Source of the DNA: CAYVQE01 sp964633205
Lineage (GTDB): Bacteria > Myxococcota > B64-G9
Assembly (NCBI GenBank): GCA_964633205.1
Contig: CAZWFN010000212.1
Coordinates: 1-8,248, forward strand
Direction: 5' to 3'
Length of the DNA: 8,248 nucleotides
Shown piece after piece: positions 1 through 5,118 of the stretch (the stretch's first letter is position 1; each line of letters starts with the position of its first letter). The notes under the pieces were generated by a model that saw only the letters and a program-made list of their open reading frames with translations, ran no database searches and had not been told where the DNA came from. The position numbers and the translations under genes are program-made.

Positions 1-143
1 GCCCGGCGCTGCAGCGGCCGGTCGAAAAGCGGCTGCAGCGGCGCCGGCAGCGGCGGGCCGCAGGCCCCGGCCGGCGGCTCGGCCGCCGCGGCCGCGGCCC
101 ACAGGCCCAGCAGGGCCAACGCTATCGCCAGCTGCGCTCTCAT
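1..143 (-). CDS. N-terminus of an exported protein, cut by the window edge
   Basis: Only the first 47 codons are visible, reading leftwards from an ATG at 143-141. The peptide begins MRAQLAIALALLGLWAAAAA and continues AEPPAGACGPP, which is a typical Sec signal peptide: one Arg, a Leu/Ala-rich core, and a likely signal peptidase I site after the Ala run near residue 20. The mature part starts with a Pro/Ala-rich stretch containing one Cys. An in-frame TGA lies three codons upstream of the ATG (155-153), so this is the earliest possible start in the frame. No Shine-Dalgarno site is visible. The gene follows the small membrane protein gene after 39 bases on the same strand and is probably co-transcribed with it. 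The visible part matches no family I recognise, so the function is unknown beyond export. Confidence 0.6.
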   Translation of the reverse strand, partial: MRAQLAIALALLGLWAAAAAAEPPAGACGPPLPAPLQPLFDRPLQRR

Positions 144-182
144 GGCGCGCCATCATAGCCCAGCCGCTCGGATGGCTCCAAC

Positions 183-395
183 TCAGGAAGCGGCGGGTTT
201 GAACAGGCGCAGGATCAGCACGCTGCCGGCCAGGCAGAGCAGGCTGGACAGCGGTGCGAAGGAGCACAGCGCGCGGTAGCCCAGCAGGCAGGGCTCGGCC
301 GCGCGCTCGAAGGGCAGCAGGGTGGCCAGGCCGAACAGGGCCGGCAGGGCGGCCATGAACCAGGCCGTGGGGTCGCGTCTGGGCCGCGCGCTCAT
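183..395 (-). CDS. Small two-helix membrane protein, 70 aa, function unknown
   Basis: A 70-residue protein with a basic N-terminus (MSARPRRDP) and two predicted membrane segments, about residues 11-29 and 46-65, ending in a short tail with Arg and Lys (RLFKPAAS). By the positive-inside rule both ends should be cytoplasmic, with a short loop outside. The loop and second helix hold three cysteines (36, 44, 54) in the pattern C-x3-Y-x3-C-S-F-A-P. I associate that pattern with uncharacterised small membrane proteins of anaerobic proteobacteria, but from memory only. The ATG is at 395-393 with a weak ribosome site. The hydrophobicity is organised in a way a chance frame rarely shows, and the gene heads a short leftward cluster with the exported protein. 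It diverges from the repeat lipoprotein gene. No function can be assigned. Confidence 0.65.
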   Translation of the reverse strand: MSARPRRDPTAWFMAALPALFGLATLLPFERAAEPCLLGYRALCSFAPLSSLLCLAGSVLILRLFKPAAS

Positions 396-559
396 CGCTA
401 CCCGTGTTAGCGCGTTCGGCCGCGGAAGCCAAGGCGGGCGCGGCCGGGCTCAGTCCGAGTGGCGACGCTGCACCACCACGGCCCGGACCCCCCACCCTCG
501 CCGCCTTCGCCTTCGGCTTCGGCGGCTTGACCTCGGCGCTTTTTGCCGTACCGAAGGTG

Positions 560-584
560 CCCCCCGCGCGTGCCGCGCGGGGGG
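560..584. repeat. Perfect 11-bp all-GC inverted repeat (stem-loop)
   Basis: The arms CCCCCCGCGCG (560-570) and CGCGCGGGGGG (574-584) are perfectly complementary around a 3-base loop TGC. Neither strand has a T-run immediately after the stem, so it does not look like a standard intrinsic terminator. It also lies between two divergent genes, where no transcript is expected to end. It could be a protein-binding site, a leader structure of the downstream gene, or a relic. Confidence 0.6.
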
Positions 585-634
585 AGGTGACTGTTGGCTG
601 GCCACTCAGCTCAATCAGAAACCTCAACAGCGCG

Positions 635-660
635 GTTCGCTCAGCCCAAGGATCGCGAAC
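635..660. promoter_or_regulatory. Operator-like inverted repeat upstream of the MORN gene
   Basis: GTTCGC (635-640) and GCGAAC (655-660) are perfect inverted half-sites separated by 14 bases, with centres 20 bases (about two helix turns) apart. They end 44 bases before the GTG start of the repeat lipoprotein gene, where a dimeric regulator would be expected to bind. Six-base half-sites in GC-rich DNA arise often by chance, so this is a suggestion only. Confidence 0.2.
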
Positions 661-704
661 GATAGGGCTGGCCGCGAGCGCGGCGCTCGATCTAGTCTGG
701 CGGC

Positions 705-1589
705 GTGGACCCACGCGCGGACAGAGCCACGGCCGTACAGCGGCCTTGCCGGCGCAGCCGCAGACGGTGCAGCCCGGCCGGGCTGGCCGCAGCCGCGCTG
801 CTGGGCGCGGCGCTGGGCGCGGCCGGCGGCTGCAGCGAGCAGCTGGAGCCGGCCGAGCGGGCCCGCTGGGCCGCAAAGCTCGACTGCCCGGCCGCACGGG
901 TCGAACGCCGCGCGGATTGGTACGGCCACGCTGTGGGCTGCAGCGACGCCGACGGCGAATGGCACGGCGCGGTGCACGCCTTCTGGGACAACGGCCGGCC
1001 CAAGCACCGCGGCGCCTACCACCACGGCCGGCGCCACGGCCACTGGCGCATCTGGCGCCGCGACGGCAGCCAGAAGGAGCGCGGCCGTTTCGACCACGGC
1101 CGGCGCCAAGGCGCCTGGAGCTTTTTCGAAAACGGCCACAAGGTCTCCGACGGCCATTACCGCGACGGCGCCAAGCACGGCCGCTGGACCTACTACGCTC
1201 CGGACGGCCGGCGCATCGCCAGCGGCACCCTGGAACAAGAACAGCGCAGCGGCCGCTGGATCACCTGGGACGCCGAGAACCGGCGCTGCCAAGGCCGCAT
1301 GCAGGCCGGGCGCAAGGTGGGCCAGTGGGTCTGCTACCACGGCCCCGAGCCCGAGCAGCGCTGGGCCGCCGGGCGCTACGTCGACGGTAAGGAGCACGGC
1401 CGCTGGCGGGTCTGGGGCCCGGAGGGCCGGCTGCGCCGCCAGGGCCGCTACCGGCTGGGCCGGCGGGTGGGCACCTGGCTGGACTACGGGCCGCAGGGCG
1501 AGGTCGTGGCGCGCACCGTCTACCGCGACGGCCAGGTGGTGCGCGCCGAGCGCCGCGCCCCGGCCGGCGCCCCGCAGCCGACGCAGTAA
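705..1589 (+). CDS. MORN-repeat lipoprotein (YwqK-like repeat family)
   Basis: A 294-residue protein. The N-terminus is rich in Arg (residues 12-21), followed by a hydrophobic Ala/Leu segment (26-40) and A-A-G-G-C, a plausible lipobox that would make Cys43 the lipidated first residue of an outer-membrane or periplasmic lipoprotein. From about residue 85 to 280 there are roughly eight repeats of 23-26 residues with the pattern G-x-W-x-x-(W/Y/F)-x-x-(D/N)-G-(8-10)-G-x-Y-x-x-G. The G-x-W cores start at 112, 136, 159, 183, 206, 232 and 256, with a variant (G-A-V) at 88. This is the bacterial MORN_2-type repeat, which folds into stacked beta-hairpins. Family members are often labelled 'YwqK antitoxin', but no toxin gene is adjacent here. 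The start is GTG, the only acceptable start before the hydrophobic segment, without a clear Shine-Dalgarno site. Role unknown; an envelope scaffold or binding function is inference. Confidence 0.8.
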   Translation: MDPRADRATAVQRPCRRSRRRCSPAGLAAAALLGAALGAAGGCSEQLEPAERARWAAKLDCPAARVERRADWYGHAVGCSDADGEWHGAVHAFWDNGRPKHRGAYHHGRRHGHWRIWRRDGSQKERGRFDHGRRQGAWSFFENGHKVSDGHYRDGAKHGRWTYYAPDGRRIASGTLEQEQRSGRWITWDAENRRCQGRMQAGRKVGQWVCYHGPEPEQRWAAGRYVDGKEHGRWRVWGPEGRLRRQGRYRLGRRVGTWLDYGPQGEVVARTVYRDGQVVRAERRAPAGAPQPTQ

Positions 1590-1623
1590 TAGGGGCCGAG
1601 AATTCGCGCGCCGACCCTTCGGT

Positions 1624-1652
1624 TTCTGCACCGCGGGACGATGGATTATACT
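1624..1652 (+). promoter_or_regulatory. Possible promoter of the FHA-domain gene
   Basis: TATACT at 1647-1652 matches the -10 consensus at 5 of 6 bases and stands out in otherwise GC-rich DNA. The hexamer 17 bases upstream (TTCTGC, 1624-1629) is a poor -35. Transcription from about 1659 would give a 21-base leader carrying the GGGGAGG ribosome site and would exclude the in-frame ATG at 1641 as a start. Confidence 0.4.
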
Positions 1653-1679
1653 GGAGGCACGACCATCCGGGGAGGTGCC

Positions 1680-2195
1680 GTGCTCGAACCGACCGTTCTG
1701 GACTATGTCCGCGCCGCCGGCCAGCTCGACCAGGAGCGCTTTTGCCGGCAGTTTCCGCACCCGGTGCTGGTGTCGCTGGCCGCCGACCTGGGCCACGCCT
1801 TCCGCGAGGTGCGCACCCGGCTGTGCGGCCCGGCCGCGGCCGGGGCCGAGGACGACCCGTCCATCCGCGCGGTGGCGCCGGTGCTGGCCGTGCGCAGCGA
1901 TGGCGGCGACGCGGCCGGCGCCGAGATCAGCCTGGGCCGCTCCGAGGACTGCGACCTGGTGATCGACCACGAGACGGTCTCGTCCACCCAGGCGGTGCTG
2001 CTGGCCGACCCGGCCGGCGGCGGCTGGCGGCTGCTGGAGCTCGAGGTCACCAACCCCAGCCGCGTCAACGACCGCCCCCTGGCGCCGGGCCAGGCCGTCG
2101 GCCTGAGCGACGGCGACAAGCTGGCCTTCGGCGACTGCCGCTTCGTCTTCTACTCGCCGGCCGGCTTTTTCCAAATGCTGCAGCCGAACGGCTGA
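1680..2195 (+). CDS. Small FHA-domain protein with degenerate phospho-binding motif
   Basis: A 171-residue cytoplasmic protein. The chosen start is GTG 1680, four bases after GGGGAGG (1669-1675). An ATG 39 bases upstream overlaps the likely -10 box and has no ribosome site. Residues 1-65 are a helical region of unknown family. Residues about 68-160 read as a forkhead-associated beta-sandwich: I-S-L-G-R-S (83-88), D-L-V-I-D (92-96), V-S-S-T-Q-A (100-105), N-P-S-R-V-N-D (125-131) and L-S-D-G-D (142-146) in the right order and spacing. FHA domains normally bind phosphothreonine through Arg of GR, Ser and His of S-R-x-H, and N-G. Here Arg87 and Ser101 remain, but His is replaced by Gln104 and the NG turn by N-D. 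No kinase or phosphatase gene is next to it. It is probably a protein-interaction module; its partner is unknown. Confidence 0.75.
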   Translation: MLEPTVLDYVRAAGQLDQERFCRQFPHPVLVSLAADLGHAFREVRTRLCGPAAAGAEDDPSIRAVAPVLAVRSDGGDAAGAEISLGRSEDCDLVIDHETVSSTQAVLLADPAGGGWRLLELEVTNPSRVNDRPLAPGQAVGLSDGDKLAFGDCRFVFYSPAGFFQMLQPNG

Positions 2196-2223
2196 CCCGA
2201 CGCACCTTGCGCCCGGCCGGAAG

Positions 2224-2253
2224 TGGACAGGGCCCCGCCCCAGCCCATAAGAT
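2224..2253 (+). promoter_or_regulatory. Sigma-70-like promoter of the OPA transporter gene
   Basis: TGGACA (2224-2229, 5 of 6 to the -35 consensus) and TAAGAT (2248-2253, 4 of 6 to the -10 consensus) are separated by 18 bases. The predicted transcript start near 2260 leaves a leader of about 45 bases to ATG 2305. It would also make the in-frame TTG at 2260 leaderless, which argues against that start. Confidence 0.5.
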
Positions 2254-2304
2254 GCCGCCTTGATCCAATTCGCCGGCGCCCCCAACGGGCGTCCCGGGAG
2301 CCCC

Positions 2305-3660
2305 ATGCTGCGCCGCCTGCTCCAGCTCTACCGCACCGGCCCGGACCGACCCGCCTTCAGCCAGGACCGCAGCCAGATCCGGCGGGTCTACGAGCGCATG
2401 CGCTGGAGCGTGTTCCTGACCACCACCATCGGCTACGGCCTGTTCTACACCACCCGGCTGAGCCTGAGCGTGGTCAAGGAGCCCCTGGTCAAAAGCGGCG
2501 TGTTCGACCCGGCCGAGCTGGGCACCATCGGCTCGGCGCTGCTGTTCACCTACGCCTTCGGCCGGCTGACCAACGGCTTTCTGGCCGACCGGGCCAACAT
2601 CAAGCGCTTCATGGCCACCGGCCTGCTCATCTCGGCCTGCATCAACCTGGTGCTGGGCTTCACCACCGCCTTCTGGGTCTTCGTCCTGCTGTGGGGCCTC
2701 AACGGCTGGTTCCAGTCCATGGGCTCGGCGCCCTCGGTGGTCTCGCTGACCCAGTGGTTCAGCCTGTCCGAACGCGGCTCGCGCTACGGCATCTGGTCGA
2801 CCTCGCACTGCATCGGCGAGGCCATCACCTTCGCCGGCACCGCGGCCGTGGTCAGCGTGCTGGGCTGGCAGGCCGGCTTCTGGGCCCCGGGCCTGCTGTG
2901 CATCCTGGGCGCCGCCGTCATGCTGCGCACCCACGCCGACCGGCCGCAGACCTACGGCCTGCCGCCGGTGGCCGACTACAAAAACGACCACCCCACCCGG
3001 CCGCCGCCCGACCAGCCGGTGTCCACCGGCCGGCGCCAGCTGGAGGTGCTGACCAACCCCTGGATCTGGGTGCTGGGCTTCAGCGCGGCGCTGATGTACA
3101 TGGCCCGCTACGCCATCAACAACTGGGCCATCTGGTTTCTGCAGGTGGAGAAGAACCTGGAGCTGATGGACGCCAGCCTGGTGGCCTCCACCGCGCCCAT
3201 CGCCGGAGCGATTGGCTCGGCCGCCTCGGGCATCATCTCGGACAAGCTGTTCAACACCCGGCGCAACTGGCCCACCCTGATCTACGGCCTGATGCAGGTG
3301 GGCGCGCTGATCATGCTCTACCTGGTGCCGGCCGACTCCTTCTGGCTGGCCGCGGTGGCACTGAGCCTGTTCGGCTTCGCCACCGGCGGGCTGCTGGTGT
3401 TCCTCGGCGGGCTGATCGCGGTCGACATCGTGTCCAAGAAGGCCACCGGCGCGGCCATGGGCGTGATCGGCCTGTTCTCCTACCTGGGCGCCGCGCTGCA
3501 GGACCTGGTCTCGGGGCTGCTGATCGACGCCACCGAGGTGGTCGACGCCGCCGGCGCGTCGAGCTACTCCTTCGACACGGCCTTCGTCTTCTGGCTGGGC
3601 GCGGCGGTGCTGTCCATGCTGCTGGCGGCCTGCGCCTGGCGGGTGCGGGCACGGGATTGA
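2305..3660 (+). CDS. MFS transporter, OPA family (GlpT/UhpT/UhpC-like)
   Basis: A 451-residue inner-membrane protein with about 12 hydrophobic helices and a hydrophilic central loop (about 211-250) between the two six-helix halves, the length and layout of E. coli GlpT (452 aa). The first helix contains Y-T-T-R with Arg51, and the first helix of the second half contains M-A-R-Y-A-I-N-N-W with Arg268. These line up with Arg45 and Arg269, the phosphate-binding pair of GlpT. R-L-T-N-G-F-L-A-D-R (residues 87-96) is the usual MFS loop 2-3 motif. The family exchanges organic phosphates such as glycerol-3-phosphate or hexose phosphates for inorganic phosphate; UhpC relatives are sensors. No two-component genes are adjacent, so transport is the simpler reading. 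ATG 2305 follows GGGAG by four bases; an upstream TTG (2260) would add 15 atypical residues. The substrate cannot be read from the sequence. Confidence 0.9.
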   Translation: MLRRLLQLYRTGPDRPAFSQDRSQIRRVYERMRWSVFLTTTIGYGLFYTTRLSLSVVKEPLVKSGVFDPAELGTIGSALLFTYAFGRLTNGFLADRANIKRFMATGLLISACINLVLGFTTAFWVFVLLWGLNGWFQSMGSAPSVVSLTQWFSLSERGSRYGIWSTSHCIGEAITFAGTAAVVSVLGWQAGFWAPGLLCILGAAVMLRTHADRPQTYGLPPVADYKNDHPTRPPPDQPVSTGRRQLEVLTNPWIWVLGFSAALMYMARYAINNWAIWFLQVEKNLELMDASLVASTAPIAGAIGSAASGIISDKLFNTRRNWPTLIYGLMQVGALIMLYLVPADSFWLAAVALSLFGFATGGLLVFLGGLIAVDIVSKKATGAAMGVIGLFSYLGAALQDLVSGLLIDATEVVDAAGASSYSFDTAFVFWLGAAVLSMLLAACAWRVRARD

Positions 3661-3723
3661 CGAGGCGCCGCGGCGGGCCGCCTGAAAACCGCCAACTGGC
3701 CCATATTGCGGGCCTAATCGGGG

Positions 3724-3751
3724 TTGATCTCGTACCGCCAGCGGGTAAGAT
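3724..3751 (+). promoter_or_regulatory. Sigma-70-like promoter of the split-AFOR operon
   Basis: TTGATC (3724-3729) and TAAGAT (3746-3751) are separated by 16 bases. Transcription would start near 3758, giving a leader of about 42 bases before ATG 3800. The -10 region TAAGATGGC closely resembles TAAGATGCC in front of the upstream transporter gene. An inverted repeat GGCCC/GGGCC with a 7-base loop (3698-3714) lies just upstream of the -35. TTGAT resembles an FNR half-site, but no matching ATCAA follows. Confidence 0.5.
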
Positions 3752-3799
3752 GGCTGCTGCGAGCGCCCTTCGGGTCGCCTTTGACGGGAGGATAGAGCC

Positions 3800-4594
3800 A
3801 TGGAACTGGCCGCCATGAAGTCGGCCCATCGCGAGCTGGTGGGGCGGGACTACGAGCCGCTGCGCGTCGAACGGGGCTATGCCAACAGGACGCTGTACAT
3901 CGACCTGTCCGCCATGCGCATCGAGTTCAAGCCGGTCACCGAGGCCATGCGCCAGACCTTCACCGGGGGCAAGGGATTCGACCTGTACCTGATGTGGCAG
4001 GCCATCGACGGGCCCATCGCCTGGGACGATCCCAAAAACGAGCTGTGCATCTGCTGCGGGCCGCTGGGCGGCACGCCGGCCTACTCGGGCTCGTCCAAGA
4101 GCATCGTCACCGGCATCTCGCCCACCACCGGCTCGGTGATGGACTCCAACGTGGGCGGCCACTTCGGCCCACTGCTGAAGTTCGCCGGCTTCGACGCCAT
4201 CGAGCTGCAGGGCAAGGCGCCCGAGGACGTGCTGGTGGTGATCGACGCCCGCCGCCATCGGGTCTCGGTCGAGGCCGCGCCCCACGAGGCGGTCAACTCC
4301 TACGACCTGGCCGAACAGCTACACCACATGTACGCCGACAGCCCCGACGAGCTGCAGCACATCTCGGTGGTCTCGGCCGGTCGCGGCGCGGAGCACACCC
4401 TGATCGGGTGTCTGAACTTCTCCTTCTACGACCACCGCCGGGGCCTGCCGCGGCTGAAGCAGGCCGGCCGCGGCGGACTGGGCACGGTGTTCCGCGACAA
4501 GAAGCTCAAGGGGCTGGTGGCCATCGCCCCCCACGACCGGCCCCGCTGGACCATCGCCGGCGCGCAAAGCCGAGCCGAAGGAGCCGAGCCATGA
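3800..4594 (+). CDS. Stand-alone N-terminal domain (domain 1) of a tungsten aldehyde:ferredoxin oxidoreductase
   Basis: A 264-residue cytoplasmic protein equivalent only to AFOR_N, the domain that cradles the tungsten (or Mo) bis-pyranopterin; complete AFORs are about 600 residues. Diagnostic stretches occur in order: G-Y-A-N-R-T-L-Y-I-D-L (26-36), F-T-G-G-K-G-F (54-60), C-G-P-L-G-G-T (86-92), S-K-S-I-V-T-G (99-105), G-G-H-F-G-P-L-L-K-F-A-G-F-D-A-I (119-134) and A-G-R-G-G-L-G-T-V-F-R-D-K-K-L-K (222-237). In full AFORs the last of these sits at the end of domain 1. The protein stops soon afterwards, following a polar tail. It is not a frameshift: its TGA overlaps the next gene's ATG (ATGA, 4591-4594) and that gene has its own ribosome site. 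The start has GGGAGG (3786-3791) eight bases upstream. The missing AFOR domains are encoded three genes downstream, so this is probably a separate subunit completing the active site. Confidence 0.9.
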   Translation: MELAAMKSAHRELVGRDYEPLRVERGYANRTLYIDLSAMRIEFKPVTEAMRQTFTGGKGFDLYLMWQAIDGPIAWDDPKNELCICCGPLGGTPAYSGSSKSIVTGISPTTGSVMDSNVGGHFGPLLKFAGFDAIELQGKAPEDVLVVIDARRHRVSVEAAPHEAVNSYDLAEQLHHMYADSPDELQHISVVSAGRGAEHTLIGCLNFSFYDHRRGLPRLKQAGRGGLGTVFRDKKLKGLVAIAPHDRPRWTIAGAQSRAEGAEP

Positions 4595-5118
4595 GCGCGA
4601 CCATCGACATCGATCCGGCCCGGGTGGACGCCATCGTCGAGCGCTGGGGCCGCGACCCCGAGTTCGCCATCGAGATGCTGCAGGACGCGCAGGACGCCTT
4701 TCGCCACCTGCCGCGGCCGGTGCTGCTGCAGATCAGCCGCGCCATCGGCACCGACCCGGGCAGGCTGTACCACATCGCCACCTTCTACAAGGCCTTCTCG
4801 CTGGAGCCGCGCGGCGAGCACAGCGTGCAGGTCTGCATGGGCACCGCCTGCCACGTGCGCGGCGCCGCCCGGGTGATGGAGGCGCTGGGCCGCGAGCTGG
4901 ACATCGAGCCGGGCGGCACCACCGCGGACCTGCGCTACAGCCTGGACGGGGTGCGCTGTCTGGGCTGCTGCTCGCTGGCACCGGTGGTGGCCATCGACGA
5001 GACGCTGTACGCGCACACCGACTCGTCCAAGGTGGGCCGCGTACTGCGGCGCCACGGGCGCGGCAAACGATCGGACGGAGCGGATGGATCGGATGGAGAG
5101 GAGCGGTCCGATGCCTGA
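4591..5118 (+). CDS. NuoE-like [2Fe-2S] subunit of the AFOR complex
   Basis: A 175-residue protein of the 24-kDa NADH-dehydrogenase subunit family (NuoE/HydC/HoxE). An N-terminal helical part carries the family motif around residues 56-70 (H-I-A-T-F-Y-K-A-F at 61-69). The thioredoxin-like domain binds a [2Fe-2S] cluster with Cys82-x4-Cys87 and Cys123-x3-Cys127, all present. It passes electrons to or near the flavin of the NuoF-like partner encoded next. Start: ATG 4591, seven bases after AAGGAG (4578-4583), overlapping the stop of the AFOR-N gene by 4 bases. The C-terminus has an unusual polar tail, residues 156-175, rich in Ser-Asp-Gly, encoded by an imperfect 18-bp tandem repeat that also carries the next gene's ribosome site. 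The gene belongs to the AFOR operon and is probably not part of a respiratory complex I, because no nuoA-D or membrane subunits are nearby. Confidence 0.92.
   Translation: MSATIDIDPARVDAIVERWGRDPEFAIEMLQDAQDAFRHLPRPVLLQISRAIGTDPGRLYHIATFYKAFSLEPRGEHSVQVCMGTACHVRGAARVMEALGRELDIEPGGTTADLRYSLDGVRCLGCCSLAPVVAIDETLYAHTDSSKVGRVLRRHGRGKRSDGADGSDGEERSDA
5069..5104 (+). repeat. Imperfect 18-bp tandem repeat at the NuoE-like/NuoF-like junction
   Basis: Two 18-base units, 5069-5086 and 5087-5104, agree at 14 of 18 positions; their first 12 bases (GATCGGACGGAG and GATCGGATGGAG) differ once. The repeat encodes the Ser-Asp-Gly tail of the NuoE-like protein. The second copy contains AGGAG (5099-5103), the ribosome site for the NuoF-like gene. 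Confidence 0.6.

Larger units (their letters stand above)
396..704. other. Divergent non-coding region, about 309 bases
   Basis: This stretch separates the leftward small membrane protein gene from the rightward MORN-repeat gene. I see no convincing gene or RNA gene in it; the open frames crossing it have the composition of chance GC-rich frames. It contains a weak nested hairpin with GCCGCC/GGCGGC outer arms (500-526), a T5 run (540-544), a perfect 11-bp GC stem-loop (560-584) and an inverted repeat GTTCGC/GCGAAC (635-660). Promoters for both flanking genes should lie here, but no strong -35/-10 pair is evident. Confidence 0.6.

Noticed and set aside
404..432. Minus-strand promoter TTGGCT-N17-TAACAC for the small membrane protein gene
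   Set aside because: The -10 matches only 3 of 6 bases and would leave almost no leader before the ATG at 395; too weak to annotate.
1641..1679. Upstream ATG start for the FHA protein
   Set aside because: It overlaps the TATACT box and has no ribosome site, whereas GTG 1680 follows GGGGAGG by four bases.
322..1962. Long open frame on the plus strand across the divergent region, MORN gene and FHA gene
   Set aside because: Its product is low-complexity Ala/Arg/Gly/Thr with no family motifs, and it overlaps two recognisable genes in another frame; it is a by-product of high GC content.
2260..2304. Upstream TTG start for the OPA transporter
   Set aside because: It coincides with the predicted transcript start, lacks a ribosome site and would add 15 residues not expected before the basic N-terminus of this family.
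3698..3714. Hairpin GGCCC-7-GGGCC as a terminator of the transporter gene
   Set aside because: The stem is only 5 bp and no T-run follows. It lies directly before the likely -35 of the next operon and may be chance.
2065..3816. 583-codon open frame opposite the OPA transporter gene
   Set aside because: The composition is Gly/Gln/His/Ala-rich without motifs, while the plus strand encodes a clear 12-helix transporter. It is a chance antisense frame.
3800..4594. AFOR gene broken by a frameshift (pseudogene)
   Set aside because: The stop overlaps the next gene's ATG, the ribosome sites are intact, and the missing domains are present in frame within the fourth gene, so a genuine split is better supported.
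5084..5110. Upstream ATG start for the NuoF-like protein
   Set aside because: It lies inside the 18-bp repeat without a ribosome site; ATG 5111 has AGGAG seven bases upstream.
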